NCBI GenBank assembly: GCA_030762895.1
Contig: CM061063.1
Span: 58,607,196 to 58,671,195, forward strand
Length of the DNA stretch: 64,000 nucleotides
Reading direction: 5' to 3'
DNA from: Sophora flavescens
Lineage: Eukaryota > Streptophyta > Magnoliopsida > Fabales > Fabaceae
Shown: positions 1 to 11,591 of the stretch, piece after piece
Layout of the letters: each line of letters begins with the position of its first letter
Numbering within the stretch: position 1 is the first letter of the stretch
Program-made: the position numbers and the translations under genes
The notes under the pieces: model-generated
The model's database searches: none
Told to the model about the DNA's origin: nothing
What the model saw: the letters and a program-made list of their open reading frames with translations, nothing else

Positions 1-650
1 TAAGGAGGAACCTAGCGGTGAACTTAGGTTATTTGCATGACTGAGACATTTCAAGGAGGAACCTAGCGGTGAACTTAGGTGTCGGACCTATAGAAGTCAG
101 ACTTGGGACTGAAATCACGAGAGTTAGAAGCCGTCCCTCGAGGAGCAACGAGTTGTCACGGAACGCAAAGGGTCCAATCTGGGATCGACTACCACGAGAG
201 TAGGGGTCGGGTCAATTGGGCACGGCTTTTGTAACCCGAGAGGGAGCTTAAGCTATCAGAGGATAAACTCGCCTTCAAGGCAATTTCGCTAATTAACAAG
301 GGTAATCAACTTCATAACGTAAACGATCTTGTGGTAACCTAAATCCCTAGGAACCCATTTAGATCTGAAAAATCAAAAAGATTTGTTTTCTGTTTTGTTT
401 GATTCTGTTTTATCTCTTAAATTCAAATTCAAAAACCATTTCAAAAATATAAAAATCTTTTTAAACAGTCCAGATCTAATCGATTTGATAATTAGTTGCG
501 ATTCGAGAACACAGTCTCTGTGGGATCGATATCTTTTATTACTTGGCGACGATCCGGTACACTTGCCGGAATCGCACGTGCATTCGCACGCTATCATGTA
601 CCATAGGCAAGTATTTCTCTATACCCTTTTATTTCTTCTTTAGTGCAGGG
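1..650. repeat. Retroelement-like leader or LTR edge, unassigned
   Basis: No gene is visible. The first 80 bases hold two identical 28-bp direct repeats (2-29 and 53-80). The stretch at 500-590, a 'tctgtgggatcgat' phrase followed by 'ttggcgacgatccggtac', resembles the leader and primer-binding region of plant gypsy elements, but no matching second LTR or coding domain is in the window. Short ORFs on both strands overlap each other and show no family match. Retroelement origin is inference. Confidence 0.35.
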
Positions 651-955
651 TAAAGTGTAGTCTTTTTTTTATTCTTTTTGATAACTAGAAAATAACAAAT
701 AGCATGAAGATATTTTTTTATGGTACTTGTGACATTGAGCAATTATAAGGGAGAAAAGTAAATTATATGGATCCTATAAAAGAAGTTAAAGTTGATTGCA
801 GCATGTCTCCGTGGAGATATTGAGCTAAAAACATCACTGCCATTGTGCTGGTTCATTAGTATACTTTAGTAAAAAGAACCACTCTATTTTTACTGAACTG
901 TTAATTATAGGTTTGATATGTTTAATTGCAGATAAACTAAATATTTCTGGCAACT
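651..955 (+). other. Non-coding stretch, possible decayed upstream exon of the ULT-like gene
   Basis: Mostly AT-rich with no ORF. At about 775-850 a frame reads EVKVDCSMSPWRY before a stop, and the neighbouring frame reads RGDIELK. These recall the N-terminal half of the ULTRAPETALA SAND domain (EV-x-C ... HRYG ... GDLEI), so this may be a collapsed first coding exon of the gene whose later exons lie at 1661-2606. The match is short and frameshifted and should be treated as tentative. Confidence 0.25.
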
Positions 956-958
956 TTA

Positions 959-1225
959 GGGCATGTTTGGTTTGTTTCTTGTTTCCCGTTTTAATTTCCT
1001 ATTTTTAGAAATAATTACAATAAAAAAAATTATAAAAACTGTCACATTGTTTTTATTTTATTTCTTGTTTCTAAAGATTTGGACAGGAAACATTGAAAAT
1101 AACTTTTTGTTTGTTTTCACTATTTCCTGTACAAATATTTGAAAACAAGTAATATAATGAAAATAAAGTAACAATTTTATAATTATTTCTAAAATCAAGA
1201 AACTGTAAATAAACCAAACAGACCC
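959..1225. mobile_element. Tourist-like MITE (PIF/Harbinger type)
   Basis: A 267-bp AT-rich element with terminal inverted repeats: the left end starts GGGCATGTTTGGTTTGTTTC and the right end, read in reverse complement, starts GGGTCTGTTTGGTTTATTTA. It is flanked by TTA on both sides (956-958 and 1226-1228), the 3-bp target duplication typical of Harbinger/Tourist elements. No transposase is encoded. Related GGGCCTATTTGG elements occur at 31944-32415 and 47758-48218. Confidence 0.8.
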
Positions 1226-1660
1226 TTATGTTGTAAGTTCTTCAACTTCAGTGTATCATATAAAGAGATGGGTTCATTTAATAAGTGTTATTCTCTTTGG
1301 ACTTTGGATACCAATCCATGGAATTGAGAGAAACTTCATTTTCTGAATATATTATAGTAGTAAACTAGTAATCGTTAAATCCTAGTATATAAATGTATGT
1401 TGAGGAGTACAAAATCTAGGATCCTTCCCGTTCTTCATTAGTTCATTTCCTTTGACTACTTTGTTACAAATGTCTGTGTATGCCCCTATGAGTACGAGGT
1501 AAGGAATTTCATTTTAACCACAAAAGTTGTTTTATTTGGATGTAATGTATTATTTGGTCATTACATTATACCATTATGATGCTATTGATTCTTTTAGTAA
1601 TAACTAATAAGCAAGCAAAAAAATATTAAATTTGCCGGGTTTTTTTCTTTGCAACGATTA

Positions 1661-2606
1661 GTGAATGGCACTCCAAAGAGAATTTGAGAAGCATCTTTGG
1701 GAAACAAGGAGCTGAAGGATGGAAAAACAACATTTGGGTTCATGATGAAAAAGAAGACAGAGTTCCTCTTTGGAGGACACCTCTGTTGAAGTACTACACA
1801 CATCAAGCAAATGTGGCTAACTGGATAGATGCAGCAAATAGAAAACGTAATTTTCACAGGGATGAATTCATGCGTTGCTCAAGTTGCAAAAAGGAGCACA
1901 GGTTTCGATTCACGACTAGGCAAGAAATTGAGAAGTACCATGCTGCTGCTCTGAATAACAAAATGTGGAAATGTTCTGATTGGCCTTATCATAAGTAAGT
2001 TCCTCACAACCAAGTCAGCCCTTAAGCTTAATGATATTGAACTCCCTTATATCATAATAAGGTGTTTAGATTCTCTTGTAAAGTTTCTAATCCTATACCT
2101 TCAAATGTGAATATGATTTTGATCTACTAAACACTATCACTATTATTCAATTATGCCATTTAGTTGAACTCTTTTGATGATGTATCATCACATGATCAGA
2201 TAATAGCATATGTTTTTTATAAATCATATAATTAAACTAGAAAAGATAAATAGTTCAATACTAGTCTTCATAAGAGTTTCATATGTTTTGACTAGAACCA
2301 AAACAAACCTTCACAGATTGAAAATTAGCCTATCGTAAACTAGAATACTGAAAGGTGACAATTTCCTACTTGAGATCTTTTTCAATATGTATGTTAATGG
2401 ATGTAATGTGAGTATTTTTTTCATGTTTCAGACTAACCTGCGATGATGCTGAAGAGCGATTCAGTCAGAGGACCTGCAGGGGCTGTTTTCAGCCTTCAGA
2501 TAGCCCAAGCTGTCCATTTTGTTATTGTGCAGGCTGTATCAAGTGCTGCTTTGAGAACTGTGGTTGCCAACAATGCAGAGACTTCATGCTATTTGCAGAA
2601 CCTTAG
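1661..2606 (+). pseudogene. ULTRAPETALA-like SAND / Cys-rich protein gene, 3' exons, frameshifted
   Basis: Two exons are visible: about 1661-1994 and 2432-2606, separated by a GT-AG intron (1995-2431). The first encodes the end of a SAND-type domain (WKNNIWV, then VPLWRTPLLKYYTH) and HRDEFMRCSSCKKEHRFRF. The second encodes LTCDDAEERFSQRTCRGC, a dense Cys series (CPFCYCAGC, CCFENCGCQQC) and stops after FAEP. This order matches ULTRAPETALA proteins, trithorax-type transcriptional regulators of meristem size. The motif EFEKH (1680-1694) lies one frame away from FGK...WKNN and would join it at family spacing if one base near 1695 were extra, so a 1-bp frameshift is inferred. No intact first exon was found upstream. 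Downstream reading frame and splice sites are clean, so decay is recent or the gene model differs. Confidence 0.7.
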
Positions 2607-3246
2607 GCACATGCTATGTCTTTCCTGGTTGAGCTGACTCATTGCACCTTGTGGGAAAAAATAAAATAAAATCTGATGGTGACAGGGAAGGCAATTAACT
2701 TTGCTTGTCCTGTCATTGGTTAGTAATAAACATTGGTGAATTTCTATGGTGGTATCAGAAGTCTTTCCCCATTTACTGGAAAAAGGCTTAGCTATAGTTG
2801 TTGTATCTCTCAGTTGATCTCACCAGAACTAGTTCCCTCTGAATAATATGCTAGACTTTGGCATGATATTAACCATCAACCTATACAGGATTGCATATTG
2901 CTGTTTCAAATTATCCTTAGTGCACTGCCTAGTAGTTACTAGTTAGTGTTTAGAATGATCTGATTATTTAGAAATCTAAATTTCATATTTAGAACTTATT
3001 AAAAAAGAGGAATTCAATTTAAATCAAATTTTGTGTTTGGAACTTCTCAGAATATGAATCACTAAAAGCAAAAACTATTTATGTCAAATCAAATCAAATT
3101 TTAACAAATATAATTTCTAAAACAAAAAGTAGAATGTTCATGAGATTTTATGGACTGCAGGCAAGAGGAAGCCCGGGTAGTGGATTGTGAGGCGTGGATC
3201 CCACAACTATTATTTATTTATTTATTATTTATTTGGTATAGAAATA
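2607..3246. other. 3' flank of the ULT-like gene, no gene seen
   Basis: AT-rich intergenic sequence with short poly-A/T tracts and a TATTTATTTATTTATT run just before 3240. No family-like ORF or RNA gene was recognised. Confidence 0.5.
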
Positions 3247-3469
3247 TGGGTGGCAAAACGGTTTGGCCCGTCCGGGCCACCCAACTTACCCCTTTTTTTT
3301 TACGGGACGGGCCATACTTTTCAACCCATCTTGACCCGCCCAGCCTAACCCGCCATTAAACGGGGCGGGGTATGGTTTACAACCCACTTTTAATTTTCAA
3401 CCCGCCCCACCCCACTTTAAGCGGGTTGACGGCAGGGCGGGGCAGGTTGGCCCGTTTAGCCATCCCTAT
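3247..3469. mobile_element. hAT-like MITE, GC-rich
   Basis: A 223-bp element flanked by the 8-bp direct repeat tagaaata (3239-3246 and 3470-3477). Its ends are imperfect inverted repeats: TGGGTGGCAAAACGG on the left and, reversed, ATAGGGATGGCTAAACGG on the right. The interior is unusually GC-rich for this window (many CCCGCC/GGCGGG words). The 8-bp duplication and GGGATGGC-type ends fit non-autonomous hAT elements. Confidence 0.75.
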
Positions 3470-3784
3470 TAGAAATATACTTGAATCAAGACAGCTGGCC
3501 TCAATGGGGACTTGATACATTCGGGACATCTAGTGCTGCTCCTTTTTTACATTCCAAACACACTATAAACGAATTCAATTGGAATGAATGACAGCAAAAG
3601 GGAGATCTTAGGATTAGAAGTGAGTAAGTTAATTTAAAACAAAAAAATGCAACAATTTCTAGTGCAAATTGGACTATAGACCTTTTTCTGTATTTCTAGA
3701 AGGATACTAAAATATACCTGATGAGGATGCTGTAGTAATTAGAATTTTGATTTTATGGTCATGACTGTAGTAATAGAGTTAAGA

Positions 3785-4969
3785 TTAGATGTTGCATACA
3801 AGAGTAACTCTAGAAGATGATAACAAGATTTTGTCCTTGGGCTTTGAAAGATCAGTCTTCCATAGTTGCACCTCCCACACCTGTTCAAAAATCAATATTA
3901 CAAGATTGATATTTAAAAAAATGTCACAAAGGTTCACACATTATCATCCTTTTTTCTTGAAATATTACTAAATTAACCCAGGCGGAAAAAAAGAGGAAAA
4001 ATACTAGACAAGAATTTACCTGAATGGTTTTGCCAAGATTGATGGGGGTGGCTTCAGCATAAACAAGGTCACCAAGTTGAGCAGGTTTCATGTGGTTGAT
4101 GCTAAGTTGAATCCCAGCAATCCTTTGAAAACCACAGGCCATGTGGGCTCCAATGCTTGCAATACCCTCTGCTATCATAGCTGATACCCCTCCATGTAAA
4201 ACCTTGAAACCCTGCTAAATTTTGCTTAGTTACGTACATTAAATCATCCTTGTGATTCAGAACATGTTTGTTTCCACCTTCCCGACATCTAAAATCCCAT
4301 TTGGAGCCTTAAAAGTAATACCAACATATTTGGCATCCATGACACAAGTGACTTTTAAGAAGAGTCAAATATTCCTAATAATATAATAATAATATATGAT
4401 TGATTGACACCATACTAAATATTTACACCATCTGAAAAAGCAATATTAACATGTGTTTATTATTTGCATGTGTATTTTACAAAGAGACTGAACCTTTCCC
4501 CCTCAAAATCCAAATTTAACATACACAACCAACATGATCATGGTATTGTATTGTTTCGCAATAACATATTCAAACAACACTGTCCAAACAACATACATCA
4601 CTTCTGCCAACATGAGCTGCAAGAAGGCGAAGTTAACAAAATTAACTTCAACAACTTTTTTTGTTTTTTTATAACAAAAATAACTTTAACAACTTTGATA
4701 AAAAAAACGCACACACTAAAACAGACATGTTAAAAATTCAATTTTAAGAAATAAAGTTTGGTGCAAGAATAAGAAAGCAGAGTGAGAGATGTGATCGGTT
4801 TGTAGTAAAGAAAGACAAAAAGTGGGTTAACCTGACAAGCCTTGAGGGTAACTGGAAGACGGCCAGTGACCTTGTTGGGTGATAATTCATCGATCTCGAA
4901 TCCAATTGCGTGAAAAGGAGCATCTAGATCAGCAGTCTTAGGTGATGATGACGCGTGGTTCTCCTCCAT
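3785..4969 (-). CDS. DHNAT1: 1,4-dihydroxy-2-naphthoyl-CoA thioesterase (hotdog fold), three exons
   Basis: Exons on the minus strand are 4832-4969, 4020-4211 and 3785-3880, joined by GT-AG introns into a 141-residue protein starting at ATG 4969. An upstream in-frame TTG is ignored. Exon 1 carries FEIDELSPNKVTGRLPVT, exon 2 LHGGVSAMIAEGIAS with the catalytic-type Glu61 after the HGG, then AGIQLSINHMK and LGDLVYAEATPINLGKTIQ, exon 3 VWEVQLWKTD and SSSRVTLVCN. This is the plant DHNA-CoA thioesterase family, which releases 1,4-dihydroxy-2-naphthoate for phylloquinone (vitamin K1) synthesis in peroxisomes. Family members are about 155 residues and end in a PTS1 tripeptide such as AKL; here translation stops after CNI, so the tail and targeting signal are missing. 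Whether a further exon restores it was not seen. Otherwise the frame is intact. Confidence 0.85.
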
Positions 4970-5900
4970 CAATGATGCTTGTTAATTGCTTCTCACTCTA
5001 GTGCTTTTCAACTACATAAACCAGCCGGCTGTTGAGGAATTTCGTTTTGGCGGATGAATAACATAATAACCTATGTTGGGACTGATACCTACGCCGCGCA
5101 TAATTTACAAGTCGCCAATATGCTGTTTATTATATCTTTTATGTATTTTTAAAGGGGAATTATTTTTGAACACCTCCCCCATGGCCATGGGACACGGTAT
5201 GCACACCTAATGGGAGGGTGTTTTGAGCTTTAAAAAGAGTATTTGATAGAGAATAAAATAATATATATGTGTAGACAAGTATAAATATATGATGTTGGAC
5301 GTTGATTTTGGGTATACAAATATAAGTCTTTTTAAAATATATGTATTTGCAAGATATAAAAAATAAGTGAAATATAAAAACAATAATTATATTGTTATAT
5401 CTTGTTACAACTATTGATTAAAAATATATGATTTTAATTGTAATTATCTTAAAAGTTATGTATGAATAATTTGTAATCTGTCAATAATGTAAAAATATAT
5501 ATATTAATAATGTATAATAATCCATAAACATTAATCCATAACACAATAATTAAACAAAAACAATAATATTTAACACAATGATCCATACGACTTGGGAATG
5601 ATATGATTCGAGTACTACGGCAGTCGATTTTCAGGGAAAAAATAAGGGTAGTGAAAAAAAATAGAACATTTGGTTTATATATGTAAAATGATATTTTAGT
5701 AATTTCACCTTAGTGGATACCTGTGGATATGGATACTAGAATACCCGTCCTCCCTTCATTAATAAACGGGTAGAGAAAATATCTATTTAATTTATCCATG
5801 AATATCCATTAACGTATCAATTTTCTACCCATTGTAGATATTATACACGAATATCCGCGGATACGATTAAAATTTATATATATCATTATGTTTTGCCAAC
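4970..5900. other. AT-rich intergenic region with a decayed MITE
   Basis: Upstream flank of the thioesterase gene (likely promoter within the first few hundred bases), then very AT-rich sequence. Between about 5700 and 5880, phrases such as gtggatatggatac and ccgcggatac match the interior of the hAT MITE at 56435-56895, so a decayed copy is likely. No coding sequence was recognised. Confidence 0.45.
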
Positions 5901-5904
5901 CAAT

Positions 5905-6399
5905 TGATCAACTACACACGTCTTCTATCCTTGTTTGGACATTTTGGTGAACCAGTTGAGCACTTGAGCTGCTATTGTTAGCACAAGAATGGGCTGGAAG
6001 CAGTTTGACAATAGGTGTACTATAACTAGCTTGAAAACTTTTGGGATACAATATAATTGGACTAGGATGCAGAGGTTGCAACTTGCAAGTTTTAACCACT
6101 TGAAGCAACCACTTTGGTATGTCTAGGATATTACAATTTGGCTGAAAACAAACTTACTCAGCCCAAAATTGTTAACACGAGTGATGGACCACAAGTACAT
6201 CATTTGGATATTCAAAATTATCAGAATTTACAGACAAAACTGATGAGCAGTTAGTTTTATCAATCAATCATCTTCATAGAGCACGGTAAAGTCTTCTACA
6301 TTACTTTCTTTATTCATTTTGTGGCATTCATCAATCTCAACCAGTAACAAAGGATCATTCACTACCTTAAACTTCCAGTGAACTTTTATCCCATACTGA
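5905..6399 (-). other. Two short minus-strand ORFs downstream of the kinase relic, function unknown
   Basis: Read on the minus strand, 6399-6265 follows a 'tttgtatcag' acceptor-like sequence and reads YGIKVHWKFKVVNDP, then VEIDECHKMNKE, ending VLYEDD and a stop. Further on, about 6140-5908 stays open (ILDIPKWLLQVVKTC near its start, ending TRIEDVCS) but has a stop on its upstream side. Codon-like texture and position suggest remains of the C-terminal tail of the CDK-like gene or of another gene. No family was recognised. Confidence 0.3.
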
Positions 6400-6484
6400 T
6401 ACAAAAAACAAACAGTCTATAAGTCACACTTGTAGGGAATGTTAGAAAATGATATAGCTGAATTAATACCAACATTACCTTCTC

Positions 6485-7440
6485 TCATATACCATGGAAA
6501 TATGGGTGCTTAATATTCTCTTCAGCTGAAATTCTTTTATTTGGACATAGGCAAAGCATTTTCTGGTCAACATAAAACACTGAGCATAAATAAACTTATA
6601 ATAGATAAAAAAATATTTCCAGCAATGATGGTTTCCTCGCCATCATTCAAGAGAATTGTTTTGCCAACTATAAACAATTACATTATGTAAAGTTTTGGTG
6701 GTAAGTTCATTTTCTTCGTTGAACTCATTGAAAATTCAGATATAGGTGGAATGCATTAACACACCAAAAAGAAGAGAAGCAGGAATAGTGCAATAAGGGA
6801 ACAAGGGGAGTGGGATAGAGATACGGTTAGCGCTGCCCAAATCAAATGTATTAACTTACTAGTATTAGTAAAATTAAAATATACGAATCAATGTTGCAAC
6901 TAGGGGAATAGCATTGAAATACAGTTAGCCAGTGGCTTATGCATACGAGGCAGATGTCAAAATGACTTACCGATAGAAGATCAACACCAGTTGGTTTGAG
7001 ATTGGGAAACTCTGCTGCTAGGTTCTACAAAAACCAACAGTTACCATAAATTGCTTACCTATGTTTTCAAAATGAAACAAAAACTGGTAAAAGAAACCAG
7101 AGAACATCGAATACCTTCGGTTTCATTGGAGCACCGAGCTTTTCAACAAAGTCGCATACAGAAGTCAGTCCAGGCCAGGTTTGTTCTGTTGGGGTACCAA
7201 GCAAGTTTCATAAATAAAATTTCCAATTATTAGTTGAGTTGCATCATTAGGCGTAGATAAACCGTACAAATACTTGATGTATTATGATAAAACTAACCTA
7301 AATATCTCATTTAATATGTCCCATTCATTTGAACCAGTGAACAGACGCCGACCAATAACCAGCTCAGCAAATATACAACCCGCAAACCAGATATCAACTG
7401 GAGTTGAGTATTTGGTGGAGTCAAACAAGAGTTCAGGTGT
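6485..7440 (-). pseudogene. CDK-like protein kinase, C-terminal half, broken
   Basis: Minus-strand exons at 7298-7440, 7115-7205, 6971-7024 and 6485-6562 encode the C-lobe of a cyclin-dependent-kinase-like enzyme: TPELLFDSTKYSTPVDIW (APE region), AGCIFAELVIGRRLF, LLGTPTEQTWPG, NLAAEFPNLKPTGVDLLS, then KMLCLCPNKRISAEE. The N-lobe and catalytic loop are absent because the retrotransposon array begins at 7441, exactly at the TPE codons. Two further lesions are visible: the acceptor before LLGTP reads AA instead of AG, and the last exon needs one extra base after AEE to reach the expected KHPYFHG. The neighbour beyond the array is a different gene, so the 5' half is not in this window. A non-functional relic is the best reading. 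Confidence 0.75.
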
Positions 7441-8542
7441 TGTAACACCCTGTATTTTACTGTTTTAAATAAAAGTAATACATATAAATATGTTTTAAAT
7501 TTATTTGAGTTTTATAAAATTATTTTAAATAAAAGGAGTTTATTACTCGATCCTACTTGACTGTAGGAAGCTACGATTAAAATTTAGGTTGGAAAGTCAG
7601 GCGAAACTCGGCCCGCGAATTCCATTGACAGTATAATAATACTGCTCAAAACACCTAATTTTAATTCGTGAATGAAAGACTTAAGTTTAGTTATTTATTT
7701 TCTACAATTCTGTATTTTTAAAATTATTTTCAGAAAAAATAAAATAATTTACGTATTACGGGCGGAAAGCGTAATCGGGTAGACGACGGAAGGGAAATTA
7801 GAGTTTCTAAGAGTAGTGAGAGGGTTTATCTTAGGATTTTGAGATTATTCAAGGGGATGAATCATATTTTTAAGTCTAGAAGGTTTTTCAGGGTTAAATA
7901 GAAAATTAAGAAATTTTACGGTTAAGTCCCTGAACTTTTTGTATATTACCCTTTTGTCCCTAAATTAGTTTTTTAAGTTTTTCCAAGTGGATTGGGCTAG
8001 AATCCTTGTTTCTAATCTTAAATGGTCGTGGCTTAGAAGCCCAAACTTTTCTAGTTCATAGTTTGAGTTCAAAAAGCCATTAGAGTTTCCTTAAGTTTCC
8101 TATCTTAAGCCTAATGCCTAAATTTTTAAGTGGGACCCACAAGAATGAATCCAAGCCCAAAATAACCCAGCCCATGCGCAAGCCCATGTGAATTGTGGCT
8201 GCCTCATTGTTGTTGGATTCATCATGTTGATTCTAGAGTTTTCTATAAGTTTCTACAAGTTTCTACTTTATCCTTGATTTTTCCACAATATTCTTGATTC
8301 TTCCTAAGTGCATGAATCATCCTAATCTATTTTTGACTCATAAATTCAGCCAACAAAGTCAAGATAATCTAGAATTTAATGTGGCAAAATCATCATCATG
8401 ACACTTTATTGATAATTTGCAAACTAGTCCTTCAACTATTGGAATCTTTGCAATTTGGTCCTTAGAACTTAATTGCATTTTGATCCTTGAACATGACAAC
8501 TCACCATCATCTAGAGTCTTCCTAATATGGCGCCACTCTCAC

Positions 8543-8550
8543 TATAAATA
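8543..8550 (+). promoter_or_regulatory. LTR 1 TATA box
   Basis: TATAAATA in the context cactctcactataaatacc, about 1.1 kb into the LTR. It is conserved in the other two LTRs (17812-17819, 27096-27103). Transcription would then start near 8575, leaving about 3.4 kb of R-U5 leader before the primer site. Confidence 0.6.
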
Positions 8551-11102
8551 CCCTACTCTCACTTTTCATTTAGTTTCTTTTGTCATTTGCTTCCAAAACT
8601 CTAAAGTTTACAAGTTCCTTAGTTCTAAGTTGTAAAGCAAGTTCTTGGATTTCTTTTGTCATTAATTTTCAAGTGGTAAATCCTAATCTTCATTCTTAAT
8701 CATGTCTATGTTCTTTAGCAAGTTTCTTGATTCAAGGCTTGTATCATAGTTGTTTATCACTTTAAAGTTTCTAACCCTAGAACTTTGAAAAGTCATAATA
8801 AATTCTAGAAAATCTAATGATGATGAAACTACTTTCTATCTTCTTGATATCATGCATATTATCTAAATCCAAGAGCATGATGTAATCAAAAATTTCTTTC
8901 TTGAAAACCTAGCTTTGGCCGAACCTATCACCTTAGGGTTGGTAGAGTTTTGTTCATGTGTTTTCATGAATGATCATGTATTCTATATGGCATGTATGAC
9001 TACACACTCTAATCCATGTTAGTCTCTTAAAATGAATATTTTTCTCAAAATATCTTTGTGTTGGCCGAACCCTAAGTGGGTGAATTTTGTTGAGTTTTGT
9101 TCATGATTTTCATAAATGATCTTAGAAATCAATCTCTTAGTATGTATGCTTTATGAATCCAAGTTGATTTATTAAACTAAGAACCCTACCTCTAGGAACC
9201 TATTAATGCCGAATCTATGTATAAAAGAGTTAGGAAGTTTTGAGTTTTAAACTTAATTATTTAGTTACTAATCTATGATTTAGGTTAATCAAGGATCATT
9301 AATCCATAACTTAATCATGATTACAAGTTTAGTCATTCAAAAACCCTAGAGGCCGTGACTATGTATTAGGGTTTAGAATGTTTTAGTTTCTTGATTTGTA
9401 ACTATTGGTTATAATGATTGAAGGTTAGTTGAGTACGACGTTTACGAGGTAACAAAAATTCCGAAGGAGTCTGTAAGTTTATCAGGGATTCTTCAAGAGG
9501 TAAGGGGGAACACCGAAGGATTTTATTCAATGGCTATATGCTATTCCATGGTTGTTTGTAATTATTTGTTTGTTAGTATTTATTTCTGTTGTTTATTGTT
9601 GTGTTATTTGTATGTGTGGTTTTAATTGCGTTAATTGTTTTATCTGCAATTATATTATGTTACTGTGATGCATGATCTGCTTGGGAAATATCTGTGATAT
9701 AATTGTTGTTTGATGAGTGAGAAGCCTGACAGTGGTCGGTGCACAATTAAGAAAGACGGATAAAAGCTTTAAGAAGCTTCGCAAATTATATTCAATGTTT
9801 TAACGGCAAAATATTGATATATAATATTAAAGGGAATTTATTTTGAGAAAAATAAAGAGTTTTTGGAGAATATTATTACTTTAGTAATTTCTTTTTGGAA
9901 AAGTAAATTATGAGTCACAACGAGTGCGAAACTGTGAAAATATTTTGGTACTGCTAAATTTTATGTAAGAAAACCCAGAATATTACAAAATATTCTTTTA
10001 TGAAATTAATTGGTGAAAATAAGTTCATCATGATTTTAGAAAATTAATTAAGTGGAAAAAGTTAAGTTTTTGGCTCAAAAGCCTTAAAAATAATATTTGA
10101 CGGCAAATTTGGAAAAAAAATAGACAGCAAGTATTTTCGAAACGGCAGTGCCTATTTTGAGGAAATTAAACCTCAAGTGACTCATTGGTTTGTGAAAAAC
10201 TAAGTTTTTATTAATTTTATAATGAATTCCTAACTTGGAAAAGGAATTTCTAAAAATCAAAAGTTGATTTAACAATGTTGAAAATATAGTTGGACTTAGT
10301 AACCGAGACGTCGGGGTACTAATGTTCTGTGTTGTGATAGACTCAGTCATTTGGACTTTGAGGGCCTATATTGTATACATGAGGTATACTGTGATGAAAC
10401 ATAGAAGATGTTTTCTAGTAGCACGAACCTGGGACCGGTGCACCGGTCGAGAGGTGTCGTGATTGAGCACTCGGACAGTAAGGTCCTGTGTTGTAATGAA
10501 AGTTTTAAAAGTGTTTTTAAAACTATGTGAGTCGTAAGCCATTTTGAGCCTCGGCAAAGAAAGAGTGAGCACAAATAAAAGAACAAAACAAAAGTGTTTT
10601 GCATGCATTTGGCAGACGTGCCTGCGATTTGTGGTTTAAATGCATCAATTACCATCGGCGAAAGGTAATTACGACATGCATTATCTCATGTGCCTAGTGA
10701 GGACATTGAGATTGAGACCCCATCTTACTTGCTAATAGGTAGGCCACTGATTGTGGACATTAGCAATGTGTTTGGCCTTGTGTGTGCCTGGCTATGTATG
10801 CCTTTGAAGATGGGAAGAGGTTGCGCACCTGTTGGCAATTGGCCAAGTTAGCCAGTGTGGCTATGGAGTCTGATCAACTCATATGATGTTGGGATATCTC
10901 ATGAGATTAGGACGAAAATTAGATGATGAATAGAAGTGTCATGCATAATTTTATGGATGATGTTTGGGGTGTTAAACCCACTGATAAACTGTTCATTAAA
11001 AATGTATGTAATTGGTAAATGTTGATGTGTTAATATGGTGACTAGTATGTGGTTATTGAGTAAGATCCATGTATTGGTTTCTCACTCTTACAACACATTC
11101 AG

Positions 11103-11591
11103 ATGGACCCAGAAATACCCTTGGTACAGTCGAGGGTCCGAACGATCACTTTTGATCGTGCACAATATGGTGGTGCCTGGGAGATAAATCTTGGGGCACT
11201 CAGCGCCACCTATCATGGACCGAGTAGAGAGGTGATCGGAACGATAGAGGAAGGACCCCAACAAAGGATTCATGTAGTGGAGACGGTCGAGGTATCTCTA
11301 CCTCCAATTTGGCTTTACCTACAGTATCTGGAAGAGCACGGTTTGATGGATCCATTTCCTCAACCACATCCTCTTCAGATATTAGGACCTGCGGAATCTC
11401 CTGCTGAAGTGGAGTTAAATGAGGGAGAGGAAGATCCAGAGGAATACATAGAGGACGATCCTGAGTTTCAACCTCCTGCAGTTGAAGATGAATATTCTTC
11501 AGATGACACAGTGGTAGCAGAGACATCATCGTCAGATTCGTCAGTTGTAGGAGGGATTGATCATCATGATCTTCCCAATGGATTTCAGTAG
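11103..11591 (+). CDS. LTR-encoded ORF (162 aa), unknown function
   Basis: An ATG-started ORF near the 3' end of LTR 1. The N-terminal half reads MDPEIPLVQSRVRTITFDRA and PPIWLYLQYLEEHGLMDPF; the C-terminal third is strongly acidic with Pro and Ser runs (ELNEGEEDPEEYIEDDPEFQ, then a Ser/Asp-rich end). It has no recognised domain. The same frame is intact in LTR 2. If transcription starts at the LTR TATA box, it would be the first long ORF on the genomic RNA, about 590 bases before gag. A function is unproven. Confidence 0.45.
   Translation: MDPEIPLVQSRVRTITFDRAQYGGAWEINLGALSATYHGPSREVIGTIEEGPQQRIHVVETVEVSLPPIWLYLQYLEEHGLMDPFPQPHPLQILGPAESPAEVELNEGEEDPEEYIEDDPEFQPPAVEDEYSSDDTVVAETSSSDSSVVGGIDHHDLPNGFQ

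Noticed and set aside
383..643. 86-codon plus-strand ORF near the left edge
   Set aside because: Overlaps an equally long antisense ORF and lies in retroelement-like leader sequence; no domain seen.
6600..6660. Minus-strand open stretch VGKTILLNDGEETIIAG between kinase exons
   Set aside because: Too short and not part of any known CDK C-lobe position; left as intron sequence.
8417..8635. 72-codon plus-strand ORF over the LTR TATA box
   Set aside because: It spans the promoter and lies mostly upstream of the expected transcript start; low-complexity and without family match.
10084..10655. Minus-strand ORFs of 80-102 codons in the gypsy LTR, present in all three LTRs
   Set aside because: They recur only because the LTRs are copies of each other; no domain is visible and they run against the element's transcription.
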